Positions 15,652 through 23,423 of a stretch of DNA of 40,874 nt are shown piece after piece. The notes under the pieces are model-generated. The model saw nothing but the letters and a program-made list of their open reading frames with translations. It ran no database searches and was not told where the DNA came from. Each line of letters begins with the position of its first letter. Positions within the stretch are counted from its first letter, which is position 1. Source of the DNA: UBA1046 sp964624395 (GTDB taxonomy: Bacteria > Bacillota > Clostridia > Saccharofermentanales > DTU023); assembly GCA_964624395.1 (NCBI GenBank), contig CAZUWY010000009.1:1-40874 (forward strand). Reading direction: 5' to 3'. The translations under genes were made by a program, and so were the position numbers.

Positions 15652-17484
15652 TTATCCGTTTAGAGACTGAGCCGCTGAAAAGATCTGGGGCTCAAGAGGC
15701 TCTTCTTCAATTTTATCTTTTCTATAGCCCTGCTTTTCTCTTCTGGCAGCAACACCTAAAAGCAGTCCCAGCATTAAAAATTTGGCCAGCAGCGAGCTGC
15801 CTCCGTGGGCAATGAAAGGTAAAGTAATACCTGTCAGGGGTATTAAACCTGTCGTACCGCCTATGGCAATAATTGCCTCCATAAAGAAGGCTGTCGTCAG
15901 GGCCAGAGTCAAGCTTATGCTAAAGCCGTCTCTGCCTTTCATAACCGAAACTATACCCGCCAGCCAGATGGTAAAAAAGAGAATTATGACGGCAAAACCG
16001 GCAATCAGTCCCATCTCCTCACAGACAATGGAGAAGACCATATCCTCGGAGGCTAAGGGAATAGCCTCCGGTGAGCCGCGCGTCAGGCCCTGCCCGATTA
16101 TACCGCCGCGGCTTACAGCCTGTAGTGCATAAACAATCTGGCTGTTTTGCGGATTGACCTCCTCCCATAAAGAGACCCAGCCGTAAATTCGCCTCTGGAC
16201 ATAGGGCAAAATCTGATAGGCAAAGACACTGGCTCCGGCACCGGCGAAAAGGACCAGGCCGGTCAGCAAATACTCCGAGGTCATAATCGTGAAAACAATC
16301 AAAGTTACAGGCAAAAGGATCATGGCAGAGCCCAGGTCAGGCAGTAAAAGCAGCAGGGCGAAATTCACAGCCGCCCAGATGGCAAAGCGAATCTGAATCT
16401 TAAGCGGCGGCCTGACCTTAAAAAAAGATGCCAGAACAATCAGCCAGCCGATCTTGGCAAATTCTGTCAATTGTATGCTGCGAGAGCCGATATAGATCCA
16501 AAGACCGGCACCATGAGTCTTTTGTCCTCTACCCAGAATAAATGTCAAAAGAAGCAGCAAAGTAGTCCCAATCATCGCCAGATTGCCAAGTTTTTCCAAC
16601 AGTCTGGTGTTGGCGGCCACAAGACTCATCAGCAGTGCTAAAACAAGTCCTGCCATAATAATCACACTGATTTGGCGCCAGTCAGAGATGCGGGTCAATA
16701 TAGCCTGCTCCAGCTTATCCCCAGTAGCTCTAAGCCCCCAGAAGGAAAAGCGGGTCTGGATTATAAAGCCAGTGAGATATAGAGCTTTGGCGGCCAGAAA
16801 TATGAGGGCGTCAAATCTTTTCAAAATGAGCCTAAAAAACATGAAGGTCAGGTTGGAGATCAAAAGAACCATTGCACTGAAGATTATGATCATTTTTTGC
16901 TGGGGCTTGAAGACCTCAGGAAGCGTATAGATCAAAAGCGCCATGCTTAAAAGATAGTATAAATTCAGAAAGAAAAAACTAAGAGCTATCTGGCCTGAGC
17001 TGGCCGAAGTTAAAGATTCAAGATTTTCAGCCCCCGGATCACCTCTCAGCTGTTTTCTATCATCCACCAAAGTCAGCCTAGTGCTGCCCAGACCGATCAC
17101 ATCATTATTGACAATTCTGGTCCTTTTGCTGGCCACCTCGCCGTTAATCCAGACAGATGATTTCTTTGACAGCGGTTCCAAAAACCAGGAGCCGTCATAA
17201 AGATAAAGCTGGGCATGCCTTCTTTTTACCCCCCTGTCCCGCACCTGCATATCGGCAAAGCGGGCAGAGCCAATCAGATTCGTGTGAAAAAGGCGAACCG
17301 GCTGGAAGGTCTCATTTTTTAGATTCTCTTTTAAGAGAAAGAAAAAAGTGGCAGGCCGGGCAGATATTTTCATCTGCACTCTGACATTGCGCCAGACTCT
17401 CAGCAGCAAAGCCAAGGCAATGAAAAAAAACAATGGCCCGATTAAATAGCGTAAATAATAGCTGAGAAAACTGATATCCGGCAT
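15652..17484 (-). CDS. FHA-domain SEDS glycan polymerase (FtsW/RodA/SpoVE family)
   Basis: A 610-residue membrane protein. One membrane segment (about 10-30) precedes an FHA domain (about 64-142: LIGSARFADMQV, RRHAQLYLYDGSWFLEPL, SVWINGE), a phosphothreonine-binding fold. Then come about ten membrane helices of the SEDS family, with GQGLTRGSP, ASEDMVFSIVCEEMGL (carrying the usual extracellular acidic residue) and TGITLPFIAHGGSSL near the end. SEDS proteins polymerise lipid II into glycan strands. I place the start at ATG 17482-17484, seven bases after CGGAG, instead of the TTG just before it. The FHA suggests regulation by a Ser/Thr kinase, but none is seen in this window. Whether it serves division, elongation or another process is not clear. 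Confidence 0.92.
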   Translation of the reverse strand: MPDISFLSYYLRYLIGPLFFFIALALLLRVWRNVRVQMKISARPATFFFLLKENLKNETFQPVRLFHTNLIGSARFADMQVRDRGVKRRHAQLYLYDGSWFLEPLSKKSSVWINGEVASKRTRIVNNDVIGLGSTRLTLVDDRKQLRGDPGAENLESLTSASSGQIALSFFFLNLYYLLSMALLIYTLPEVFKPQQKMIIIFSAMVLLISNLTFMFFRLILKRFDALIFLAAKALYLTGFIIQTRFSFWGLRATGDKLEQAILTRISDWRQISVIIMAGLVLALLMSLVAANTRLLEKLGNLAMIGTTLLLLLTFILGRGQKTHGAGLWIYIGSRSIQLTEFAKIGWLIVLASFFKVRPPLKIQIRFAIWAAVNFALLLLLPDLGSAMILLPVTLIVFTIMTSEYLLTGLVLFAGAGASVFAYQILPYVQRRIYGWVSLWEEVNPQNSQIVYALQAVSRGGIIGQGLTRGSPEAIPLASEDMVFSIVCEEMGLIAGFAVIILFFTIWLAGIVSVMKGRDGFSISLTLALTTAFFMEAIIAIGGTTGLIPLTGITLPFIAHGGSSLLAKFLMLGLLLGVAARREKQGYRKDKIEEEPLEPQIFSAAQSLNG

Positions 17485-17502
17485 CAAGATACTCCGCTGC
17501 AG

Positions 17503-19368
17503 TTAATTATCTGCAAGAGGATGAATCAGTTCGATCAGTTTTCGCATATGATCGTCCAGATTGCCACCATCATAGGGACATTTGATCAGCTTCTCCAACT
17601 GCAAAAGCTCTTCTTGCAGCTTTTCTCTGGTATTGATCTGATCTAAAACATAAATTTCAGCGTGGTCGGTATTGATTTTCTCCTCGTCCAAAAAGAGCTC
17701 TTCCTCCATCTTCTCACCTAGTCTGAGGCCAATAAATTTAATCGGAATATCCACATTGGGCTCATAGCCGCTGAGGCGGATCAAATCAGTGGCAAGGTCT
17801 AGTATTTTTACGGGATCTCCCATATCCAAGATAAAGATTTCGCCGCCTCTGGCGAAGACACTGGCCTGAATCACCAGTGAAGAAGCCTCCGGTATAGTCA
17901 TGAAAAAGCGTTTTATATCCGGATGGGTGACAGTCACCCGGCGCTCACTTTTGATCTGCTCCTTAAAGAGTGGAATGACGCTGCCGTCACTGTTGAGGAC
18001 ATTGCCAAACCTTACAGCTGCAAAAGTAGTCTCGGGATATTTGATATTCATAGCCAAAATTGAAATTTCAGCCAGCCTTTTGGTTGCTCCCATGGCATTG
18101 GTGGGATTGACAGCTTTGTCTGTGGAGATAAGCACAAATTTTTCCGTTTTGAACTGCCCTGCAGTTTCAGCCACATTATAGGTGCCGAAGACATTATTTT
18201 TTACCGCTTCGCAGGGGTTTGCCTCCATAATGGGTACATGCTTATGCGCAGCCGCATGGTATACCAGATTAGGCTGGTAGCAAGAAAAGACCTCTTCCAG
18301 GCGCTTTTTATCTCGCACAGATCCGATTAAAACCTCAGTCTTGACATAGGGATGAAGACGATCAAGCTCGAGCTGCAGGCGATAGGCGTTATTTTCATAA
18401 ATATCAAAAATCAGGATGCTAGCAGGCAAATAGCTGGCAATCTGACGGCAGAGCTCTGAACCGATGGAGCCTCCACCCCCCGTGATTAAAACCGTTTTGT
18501 TTTTGATCTCGCCACTGATGCCGGCAGAGTCAAGCTTTACCGGATCTCTGCCTAGAAGGTCCTCAATGTCCACATCGCGGGCAGGGCCTATATTGGAGCG
18601 GCCTTCTATCGTATTGCTCAAAAACGGTACAATCTTGATATCGCAGTCAGTCTCTTGGCAGATAGAAATAATCTCCCGGATCGCTTTACTAGAAGCACTG
18701 GGCATGGCCAGAACTATCTCATCAATCTTATGTTCTTCAGCCAGCAGCGGTATATCCTCTCTGGTGCCCAGCACCGGGACGCCATTCACCTTGTAGGTCT
18801 GCTTTAAGACGTTGTCATCCACGGCACAGATAGGAATTCTAGTCCCTTGCCGCCTGAGTTCAGTTATAAGCTGACTGCCCGCCATGCCGGCTCCCACCAC
18901 CATGACTCTGAGCCTTGGCTTTCTCGTGCGCCCATCTCGCCAGTAGGGGGATAAAAGCCTGCTTTTCGATCTGGTGAGCCGGTAGATAACTCTAATGCCC
19001 ATAACAGCAGCCAGCAAAAGGAACCAGCTGATGACATAAATCTGAAAGGGCAGTCTCTGATCCATTATCTGCACGATAATCAGGGAGACAATCATCTGAA
19101 AAGTGATGCCGGCAATTAAAATAAGATAAGTTGCTGTGTCAACGAAGGCCCACATCTGGTCGTAAAAACCGACGAGGAAAAATACCAGCACCGCACTGAT
19201 CAGATATATATACCAGGTGTCCTTGAGGCGATCTAAAATTTCCGCCGAAATCCCTTTATCCATATAGAAAATAAGGGTGGCTAAAAAGATGGCAATGATT
19301 GCAGAGATCGCATCATAGGCCATCAAAAATGCTTTTTTAGGTGTAATTCTGCGTACGGGTTTTTTCAT
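17503..19368 (-). CDS. Membrane nucleotide-sugar 4,6-dehydratase (PglF/CapD/WbpM type)
   Basis: A 621-residue protein with four N-terminal membrane helices (about 10-130), a first nucleotide-binding fold (VMVVGAGMAGSQLI near 155) and a second, catalytic short-chain dehydrogenase fold (VLITGGGGSIGSELC near 295). The active-site stretch STDKAVNPTNAMGATKR has Met where most epimerases have the catalytic Tyr, as known for this dehydratase subfamily. The usual reaction is UDP-GlcNAc to UDP-4-keto-6-deoxy sugar, the entry to bacillosamine-like or fucosamine-like sugars for capsule, teichoic or protein glycans. It lies 18 bases upstream of the SEDS gene, so it is likely part of the same envelope operon. 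The exact substrate is inferred from the family. Confidence 0.92.
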   Translation of the reverse strand: MKKPVRRITPKKAFLMAYDAISAIIAIFLATLIFYMDKGISAEILDRLKDTWYIYLISAVLVFFLVGFYDQMWAFVDTATYLILIAGITFQMIVSLIIVQIMDQRLPFQIYVISWFLLLAAVMGIRVIYRLTRSKSRLLSPYWRDGRTRKPRLRVMVVGAGMAGSQLITELRRQGTRIPICAVDDNVLKQTYKVNGVPVLGTREDIPLLAEEHKIDEIVLAMPSASSKAIREIISICQETDCDIKIVPFLSNTIEGRSNIGPARDVDIEDLLGRDPVKLDSAGISGEIKNKTVLITGGGGSIGSELCRQIASYLPASILIFDIYENNAYRLQLELDRLHPYVKTEVLIGSVRDKKRLEEVFSCYQPNLVYHAAAHKHVPIMEANPCEAVKNNVFGTYNVAETAGQFKTEKFVLISTDKAVNPTNAMGATKRLAEISILAMNIKYPETTFAAVRFGNVLNSDGSVIPLFKEQIKSERRVTVTHPDIKRFFMTIPEASSLVIQASVFARGGEIFILDMGDPVKILDLATDLIRLSGYEPNVDIPIKFIGLRLGEKMEEELFLDEEKINTDHAEIYVLDQINTREKLQEELLQLEKLIKCPYDGGNLDDHMRKLIELIHPLADN

Positions 19369-19379
19369 ATCTATCTTAG

Positions 19380-19601
19380 TTAAAACTCTCCGCTTTCCAG
19401 ATAAGAATTTAAATCCTTCAGCAGATCTTCAATATCTATCTGGTGGGCAAGACAGGCTTGCTCCAGTGTCTCATATTTAGCCAGCACACAGCCCAGGCAG
19501 TGCAGGCCGTGCGCAAAAAAAATCGGCACTAGATTGCCATCCAGGCTGATAACATCAGAGACTAGCATATCCTTTGTGATCTTGGTTACTATTTGGATCA
19601 C
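19380..19601 (-). CDS. DUF1858 domain protein (putative redox disulfide)
   Basis: A 73-residue protein almost entirely made of the DUF1858 domain: ITKDMLVSDVI at the N-terminus, then HGLHCLGC (CxxC) and ETLEQACLAHQIDIEDLLKDL. The CxxC is thought to be redox active; the family is frequent in anaerobes and is often near hybrid-cluster or other redox proteins, but its function is not established. The start is uncertain. The first in-frame start codon is GTG (19599-19601), but it lies inside a very strong ribosome-binding sequence, GGAGGTGATCC. The expected family start (KITKDM) would need a start a few codons later. It precedes the dehydratase gene by 11 bases. Confidence 0.85.
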   Translation of the reverse strand: MIQIVTKITKDMLVSDVISLDGNLVPIFFAHGLHCLGCVLAKYETLEQACLAHQIDIEDLLKDLNSYLESGEF

Positions 19602-19605
19602 CTCC
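19595..19605 (-). promoter_or_regulatory. Near-perfect ribosome binding site at the DUF1858 start
   Basis: The minus strand reads GGAGGTGATCC, the exact complement of the conserved 16S rRNA 3' end. With GGAGG at 19601-19605, the codon 8 bases on is ATA (19590-19592), a rare start, while the GTG at 19599-19601 lies inside the element. Which start is used cannot be settled from the sequence. Confidence 0.6.
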
Positions 19606-19635
19606 CCTTAAGCATTATTTACATTCTTTTCGTAA

Positions 19636-19641
19636 ATTATA
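19636..19641 (-). promoter_or_regulatory. Possible -10 element for the DUF1858-to-coaE gene run
   Basis: On the minus strand there is a perfect TATAAT about 35 bases before the DUF1858 start, in the divergent gap to the HU gene. No good -35 hexamer is found at 16-18 bases; the sequence there is a T-run, AAGTTT. It would be the only evident start site for the long envelope block. Confidence 0.4.
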
Positions 19642-19714
19642 CTATTTATTGGTCAAAAAAACTTGAGAATTAGTTTAAAATAGCCTCAAAGCCTGAAATT
19701 TCAGCTTTATAGGC

Positions 19715-19743
19715 TTGACATAACATTATTTCATGGTTAATAA
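19715..19743 (+). promoter_or_regulatory. Sigma-A type promoter of the HU gene
   Basis: TTGACA (19715-19720), a 17-base spacer and TAATAA (19738-19743), followed by AAGGAGG (19764-19770) six bases before the HU ATG. A strong promoter and ribosome binding site fit an abundant nucleoid protein. Confidence 0.75.
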
Positions 19744-19776
19744 TATGTAGGAATCAAGACCATAAGGAGGTATTCC

Positions 19777-20052
19777 ATGAACAAAACTGATTTGGTTGAT
19801 GCAGTAGCAAAAACAACAAAGCTGAGCAAGAAAGATAGCGAACTGGCTATCAATGCTGTTTTGAGCACCATTACCGACACACTCGCTGACGGCGAGAAGG
19901 TCGTACTGGTTGGTTTTGGCACCTTTGAAGTGCGCCAACGTGCTGCTCGCAAAGGACGCAACCCAAGCACCAAGGAAGAGATTCATATTCCAGCTTCAAA
20001 GGCTCCCGTTTTCAAAGCCGGCAAGAATCTTAAAGAAAGAGTAAATATCTAA
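19777..20052 (+). CDS. hup: DNA-binding protein HU
   Basis: A 91-residue histone-like protein of normal length. It begins MNKTDLVDAVA and has the family signature GFGTFEVRQRAARKGRNPS, with the DNA-binding beta arm RKGRNPSTKEEIHIPAS (about 59-75) and the conserved end FKAGKNLKERVN. HU dimers bend and coat DNA and act in replication, repair and recombination. It is a single-gene unit: its own promoter before it and a strong terminator just after it. It is transcribed against the flanking genes. Confidence 0.97.
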   Translation: MNKTDLVDAVAKTTKLSKKDSELAINAVLSTITDTLADGEKVVLVGFGTFEVRQRAARKGRNPSTKEEIHIPASKAPVFKAGKNLKERVNI

Positions 20053-20080
20053 TCTATTTACCCTTAAGATTGAGACAGTT

Positions 20081-20108
20081 AGCGCAGATTTATAATCTGC
20101 GCTTTTTT
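20081..20108 (+). terminator. Rho-independent terminator of the HU gene
   Basis: A perfect ten-base stem AGCGCAGATT / AATCTGCGCT with a three-base loop is followed by six T residues. It starts 28 bases after the HU stop. The T-run overlaps the stop codon of the convergent gene. It lacks a matching T-run on the other strand, so it acts mainly for HU. Confidence 0.92.
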
Positions 20109-20832
20109 ATTGCACTCTGCCCTTATTTTGCTTGACTGCTCTTTTCAATTTGTATTCCCTGAGCACCTGATGATGAAGTTTTTCCAGCGTCGAGATCACT
20201 GTAGGCTTACCTTCTTCATCTTGGGAAAGCCAGAATTTCTTGCTGGCAGAGGATAGATTTTGCCTGCTGGCAGCTTCTTCATCAGCCAGCAGTGTCTGCA
20301 CCAGATAGCGCAGATTTCTTTCAATCTGCTGCAGACTGACGCGAAACTCTTCCGATATTTTCGGATAAAGCCTCTTGGTCGCTGGTCTTAGTAGGGCAGG
20401 ATCTCTACTGCTTAGCTGCAGCATTCTTTTCAAAAGAGCAAAACCGCGCAGCCTGGTCCTAAAGCCATAGCCCCTGAGCACATTGTCGATTAACTGGTCG
20501 ATCAGGGCATCATTTTCTGCCAGCTGATCATGAAAAGACAAGGAAACAGTCTGAGTGTAATTGCTAAAGTTTTTAGCTGCCAGGCTGGCACCTCTTCTGC
20601 CATCCAAAACATATCTTATCCTGCCGGACATATCCACCATACCCAGTATGCCGTTTTTGCGCAGGTATTTGTCCACATTATTTAGCAAATCCCTGTCCGA
20701 GGCCACCAGGTAAATATGGACGATAGAATCCGGTTTGAAAGTGGGATCCGTCGCCTGCAATGATCTGCCCGAGAAAAAGGAAGTGGTGGAAATGTCAGTG
20801 GCTAAGTTATTTGATTCACCCAATCTCATCAT
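20107..20832 (-). CDS. Regulator with a Spo0A-type C-terminal DNA-binding domain
   Basis: A 241-residue protein. Residues about 108-230 follow the Spo0A C-terminal domain: IDQLIDNVLRGYGFRTRLRGF, then LKRMLQL, RPATKRLYPKISEEFRVS, and IERNLRYLVQTLL, corresponding to Spo0A's IHEIGVPAHIKGY, LYPDIAKKF and VERAIRHAIEVAW. In Spo0A this part recognises 0A boxes and contacts RNA polymerase. The N-terminal part (36-80: VHIYLVASDRDLLNNVDKYLRKNGI) looks like the start of a receiver domain, but it is too short and lacks a recognisable phospho-acceptor region. It is therefore probably not controlled by phosphorelay as Spo0A is. AGGAG lies six bases before the ATG. Calling it spo0A would be unsafe; it may be a paralogue or a reduced regulator. 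Confidence 0.8.
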   Translation of the reverse strand: MMRLGESNNLATDISTTSFFSGRSLQATDPTFKPDSIVHIYLVASDRDLLNNVDKYLRKNGILGMVDMSGRIRYVLDGRRGASLAAKNFSNYTQTVSLSFHDQLAENDALIDQLIDNVLRGYGFRTRLRGFALLKRMLQLSSRDPALLRPATKRLYPKISEEFRVSLQQIERNLRYLVQTLLADEEAASRQNLSSASKKFWLSQDEEGKPTVISTLEKLHHQVLREYKLKRAVKQNKGRVQ

Positions 20833-20844
20833 AAAAAGCTCCTT

Positions 20845-20861
20845 TCACGCCAGCAGCGTGA
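20845..20861. repeat. Inverted repeat in the leader of the Spo0A-like gene
   Basis: TCACGC (20845-20850) and GCGTGA (20856-20861) form a six-base inverted repeat around a five-base centre, 12 bases before the start codon and abutting the ribosome binding site. It could be an RNA hairpin affecting translation, or a protein operator. Confidence 0.45.
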
Positions 20862-20868
20862 TAGTAGT

Positions 20869-20897
20869 ATAAGGCTTTGGCTGATGTAATAATTTGT
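20869..20897 (-). promoter_or_regulatory. Possible promoter of the Spo0A-like gene
   Basis: In the roughly 100-base gap upstream of the gene, the minus strand has TTACAT and TACTAT about 17 bases apart, about 35 bases before the start. The fit to sigma-A consensus is moderate (four of six bases at each element), and the coordinates are approximate to a few bases. Confidence 0.3.
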
Positions 20898-20933
20898 GGG
20901 TAGTGAATATTATGCAAGCAGAAGATCAATTTA

Positions 20934-21359
20934 CTAAGGCGTGGGATTTTCCTCGCTAACTGCCTCTTCTACTGCTGTATAGCGCACAATATAGTTAAGA
21001 TTTGGCAAAGACATGATTTGCAGTCTTTCGCCCACAGGCCAGGAATAAAATAAGGGCAGATGATAATAGCTTACCCCTTCGATCTGAATATGATTAAATC
21101 TTATATCCTCTTCGGCAAGCACTGCCTCGCTCAGTTCGTAATTGCCGTTTATTAAGTGCACGCTGTCAATCAGCCGAGGATAAAGCTGAGTGATTGTTGT
21201 CCAGGCGATCAAGACAGCGATCACCACCGGGAAGAGATAAGAAAACCACCTTTGATTATTGTGATTCCAGTTATTGCGCAGCAGGACAATCAAGAGCCTG
21301 GTCAGAGCAATGACCAGAAAAAGACTGATGATCAGACCTAGCAAAAAATAAAAAATCAT
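20934..21359 (-). CDS. Small membrane protein of unknown function
   Basis: A 141-residue protein that I do not recognise. Two hydrophobic segments (about 3-27 and 43-61) are followed by a soluble part of about 80 residues with several aromatic residues (GVSYYHLPLFYSWPVGE). The N-terminal segment and lack of cysteines suggest an anchored extracytoplasmic domain, which is inference. It starts 6 bases after the ligA stop, so it is very likely cotranscribed with ligA. Confidence 0.7.
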   Translation of the reverse strand: MIFYFLLGLIISLFLVIALTRLLIVLLRNNWNHNNQRWFSYLFPVVIAVLIAWTTITQLYPRLIDSVHLINGNYELSEAVLAEEDIRFNHIQIEGVSYYHLPLFYSWPVGERLQIMSLPNLNYIVRYTAVEEAVSEENPTP

Positions 21360-21365
21360 CTCAAA

Positions 21366-23423
21366 TCACTCTTCTAATTGCCCTTTCAGCTCAGGGAAAG
21401 CTGTTAGAAAATCATCCCAGCCCAGGATAGGCACAGATAATTCCTCCGCCCTTTTTGCCTTGCTGCCCGTCTTCTCACCGGCCAGAAGATAGTTTGTTTT
21501 TTTCGAAACCGAGGAGGCAACTCGTCCTCCGTTCTCTTCGATTAAAAGACTGATCTGATCCCTGGTGAGGCCGGCAAAGCTGCCGGTGATAACAAAGCTA
21601 AGTCCCGCCAGGGACATCTCTTCTTTCTCTTTATCTTCATCAGCCAGTCTAAGATTTGCTGCTGCAAGTTCTGCTAGCAATTCTTTATTTTCTTCTTGCC
21701 GGAAGAAATGCAAAATATTTTCAGCAGTTTTGTCGCCGATATCGGGAATTTTAAGTAAATCCTCTTTTGTAGCCGCCATAAGCTCGCTGATTGACGGCAA
21801 GGAGGCAGTTATCTGGCGGGCGGTCTGCCTTCCCACCCCGTTGATGCCAAGCCCTGTCAATAACTGGTAGAGCGGGTTATCTTTTGATTTTTCAATCTCG
21901 GCCAAGAGATTGTCCACTGACTTTTGCCTGCCGACAATGCCGGTAGAAATTAATTCTTCCCTTCGCCTTGCAAGCTTGTAGATATCAGCAATATTTTCCA
22001 GATAACCATGCTGCATCAAAGCTTCCACACTGGCCTCACCTAGACCCGCTATATCCATCGCCGGCCTTGAGGCAAAATAAATAAGATGGCGTGCGAGCTG
22101 AGCCGGGCAGGAAATATTAGTGCAGAAAAGATCAGCTCCCTCATCGACATAGGCTGTCTGAGAGTCACAGATCGGGCATCTGTCTGGCAGTTTGAAGGGA
22201 GTAGATTCTTTTGGTCGCCTCTTTAAGTCCACCCCTAGAACAGCGGGAATTATCTCACCGCTTTTATGCACCAGCACAGTATCACCAATCCGGATATCCA
22301 GACTGTCTATATAGCCCTGATTGTGCAAGGTGGCCCGGCTGACGGTTGTCCCTGCCAGCTGGACAGGTTCCAGCACGGCCATGGGAGTGATTCTGCCGGT
22401 GCGGCCGACCTGAACCAGGATATCTAGCAGTTTGGTGCTCTTTTTTTCCGGTGGATACTTATATGCCACTGCCCAGCGCGGCGCCTTGCTGGTGGCACCG
22501 ATCACCTCTCTAAGTCTTAGATCGTCCAGCTTGACCACAGCACCGTCAATGCCGTAATCGAGATCATCTTTAATCTTTTCAATCTGATCGATTTCCGCCA
22601 TTATTTCTTCATCGCTGCTCAAAACCTTAAACTCAGGGCTGACTAAAAAACCTTGGGCAGACAGCCAGTCAAGCGATTCTTTGTGGCTGGTGAATGTATT
22701 TGGCTCAATGAGCTGAATATTAAAGACAAAGAGCCTAAGTCCCCTAGTTGCCACCACTTCTGAATTAAGCTGCCTCATGGTGCCCGCCGCCAGATTGCGC
22801 GGATTGGCATAGACTTTTTGTCCCTTTTCTTCCAGTTCCTGATTTATTTTGGCAAAATCCGATTTGAGCAGATAGGCCTCCCCCCTCACCTCCATATCCC
22901 GGATGCGGGGATCAATTCTTAGCGGCAGGCCAAGCAGACGGCTGGCATTTGAGCTCACATCCTCGCCGAATGTTTCGCCATCGCCTCTGGTCACAGCCTG
23001 AACAAAGACTCCATTTTCGTAGCGCAGACTGAGTGAGAGCCCGTCTATTTTTCGCTCCACGGCAAAGAGGGCATTTTCGTCCAGCTCTCTGATCCGGCGA
23101 GTAAAGCTTTCCACCTCGGCTAAAGAAAAAACATCTTGGAGAGAGAGCATCGGTACGCGATGCCTGACCTGAGTCAGGGCAGCATCTGCCCTGCCGCCAA
23201 CCCTTCTGCTGGGAGAATCTGCTTTAACCAGCTGCGGAAATTCCTCTTCCAGCTCCTCCAGCTTTCTGAGCAAAAGATCATATTCAGCGTCAGATACAGT
23301 GGGCTGATCCAGTTCGTAATATTCATGATTATATTGATTTAGAGCAGAACTCAGGCGGCTGATTTTCTCAGCCGCTTGAGCTTCAGACAAGATCTTTTTT
23401 CCCACTTGCTCAGGCTTTTCCAT
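21366..23423 (-). CDS. ligA: NAD-dependent DNA ligase
   Basis: A 685-residue replication and repair ligase that seals nicks using NAD+. Domains in order: NAD-binding Ia (HEYYELDQPTVSDAEYD, near 34-50), adenylation domain with the catalytic lysine in VERKIDGLSLSLRY, OB fold, four-cysteine zinc finger (CPICDSQTAYV and CTNISCPAQ, about 420-445), helix-hairpin-helix repeats (ITGLGING-like and IPDIGDKTAENI) and a BRCT domain (about 605-685: GLSFVITGSFAGLTRDQI). I use the ATG at 23421-23423, since the in-frame GTG just before it is only two bases from AGG. The start overlaps the fba end by 14 bases. Confidence 0.97.
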   Translation of the reverse strand: MEKPEQVGKKILSEAQAAEKISRLSSALNQYNHEYYELDQPTVSDAEYDLLLRKLEELEEEFPQLVKADSPSRRVGGRADAALTQVRHRVPMLSLQDVFSLAEVESFTRRIRELDENALFAVERKIDGLSLSLRYENGVFVQAVTRGDGETFGEDVSSNASRLLGLPLRIDPRIRDMEVRGEAYLLKSDFAKINQELEEKGQKVYANPRNLAAGTMRQLNSEVVATRGLRLFVFNIQLIEPNTFTSHKESLDWLSAQGFLVSPEFKVLSSDEEIMAEIDQIEKIKDDLDYGIDGAVVKLDDLRLREVIGATSKAPRWAVAYKYPPEKKSTKLLDILVQVGRTGRITPMAVLEPVQLAGTTVSRATLHNQGYIDSLDIRIGDTVLVHKSGEIIPAVLGVDLKRRPKESTPFKLPDRCPICDSQTAYVDEGADLFCTNISCPAQLARHLIYFASRPAMDIAGLGEASVEALMQHGYLENIADIYKLARRREELISTGIVGRQKSVDNLLAEIEKSKDNPLYQLLTGLGINGVGRQTARQITASLPSISELMAATKEDLLKIPDIGDKTAENILHFFRQEENKELLAELAAANLRLADEDKEKEEMSLAGLSFVITGSFAGLTRDQISLLIEENGGRVASSVSKKTNYLLAGEKTGSKAKRAEELSVPILGWDDFLTAFPELKGQLEE

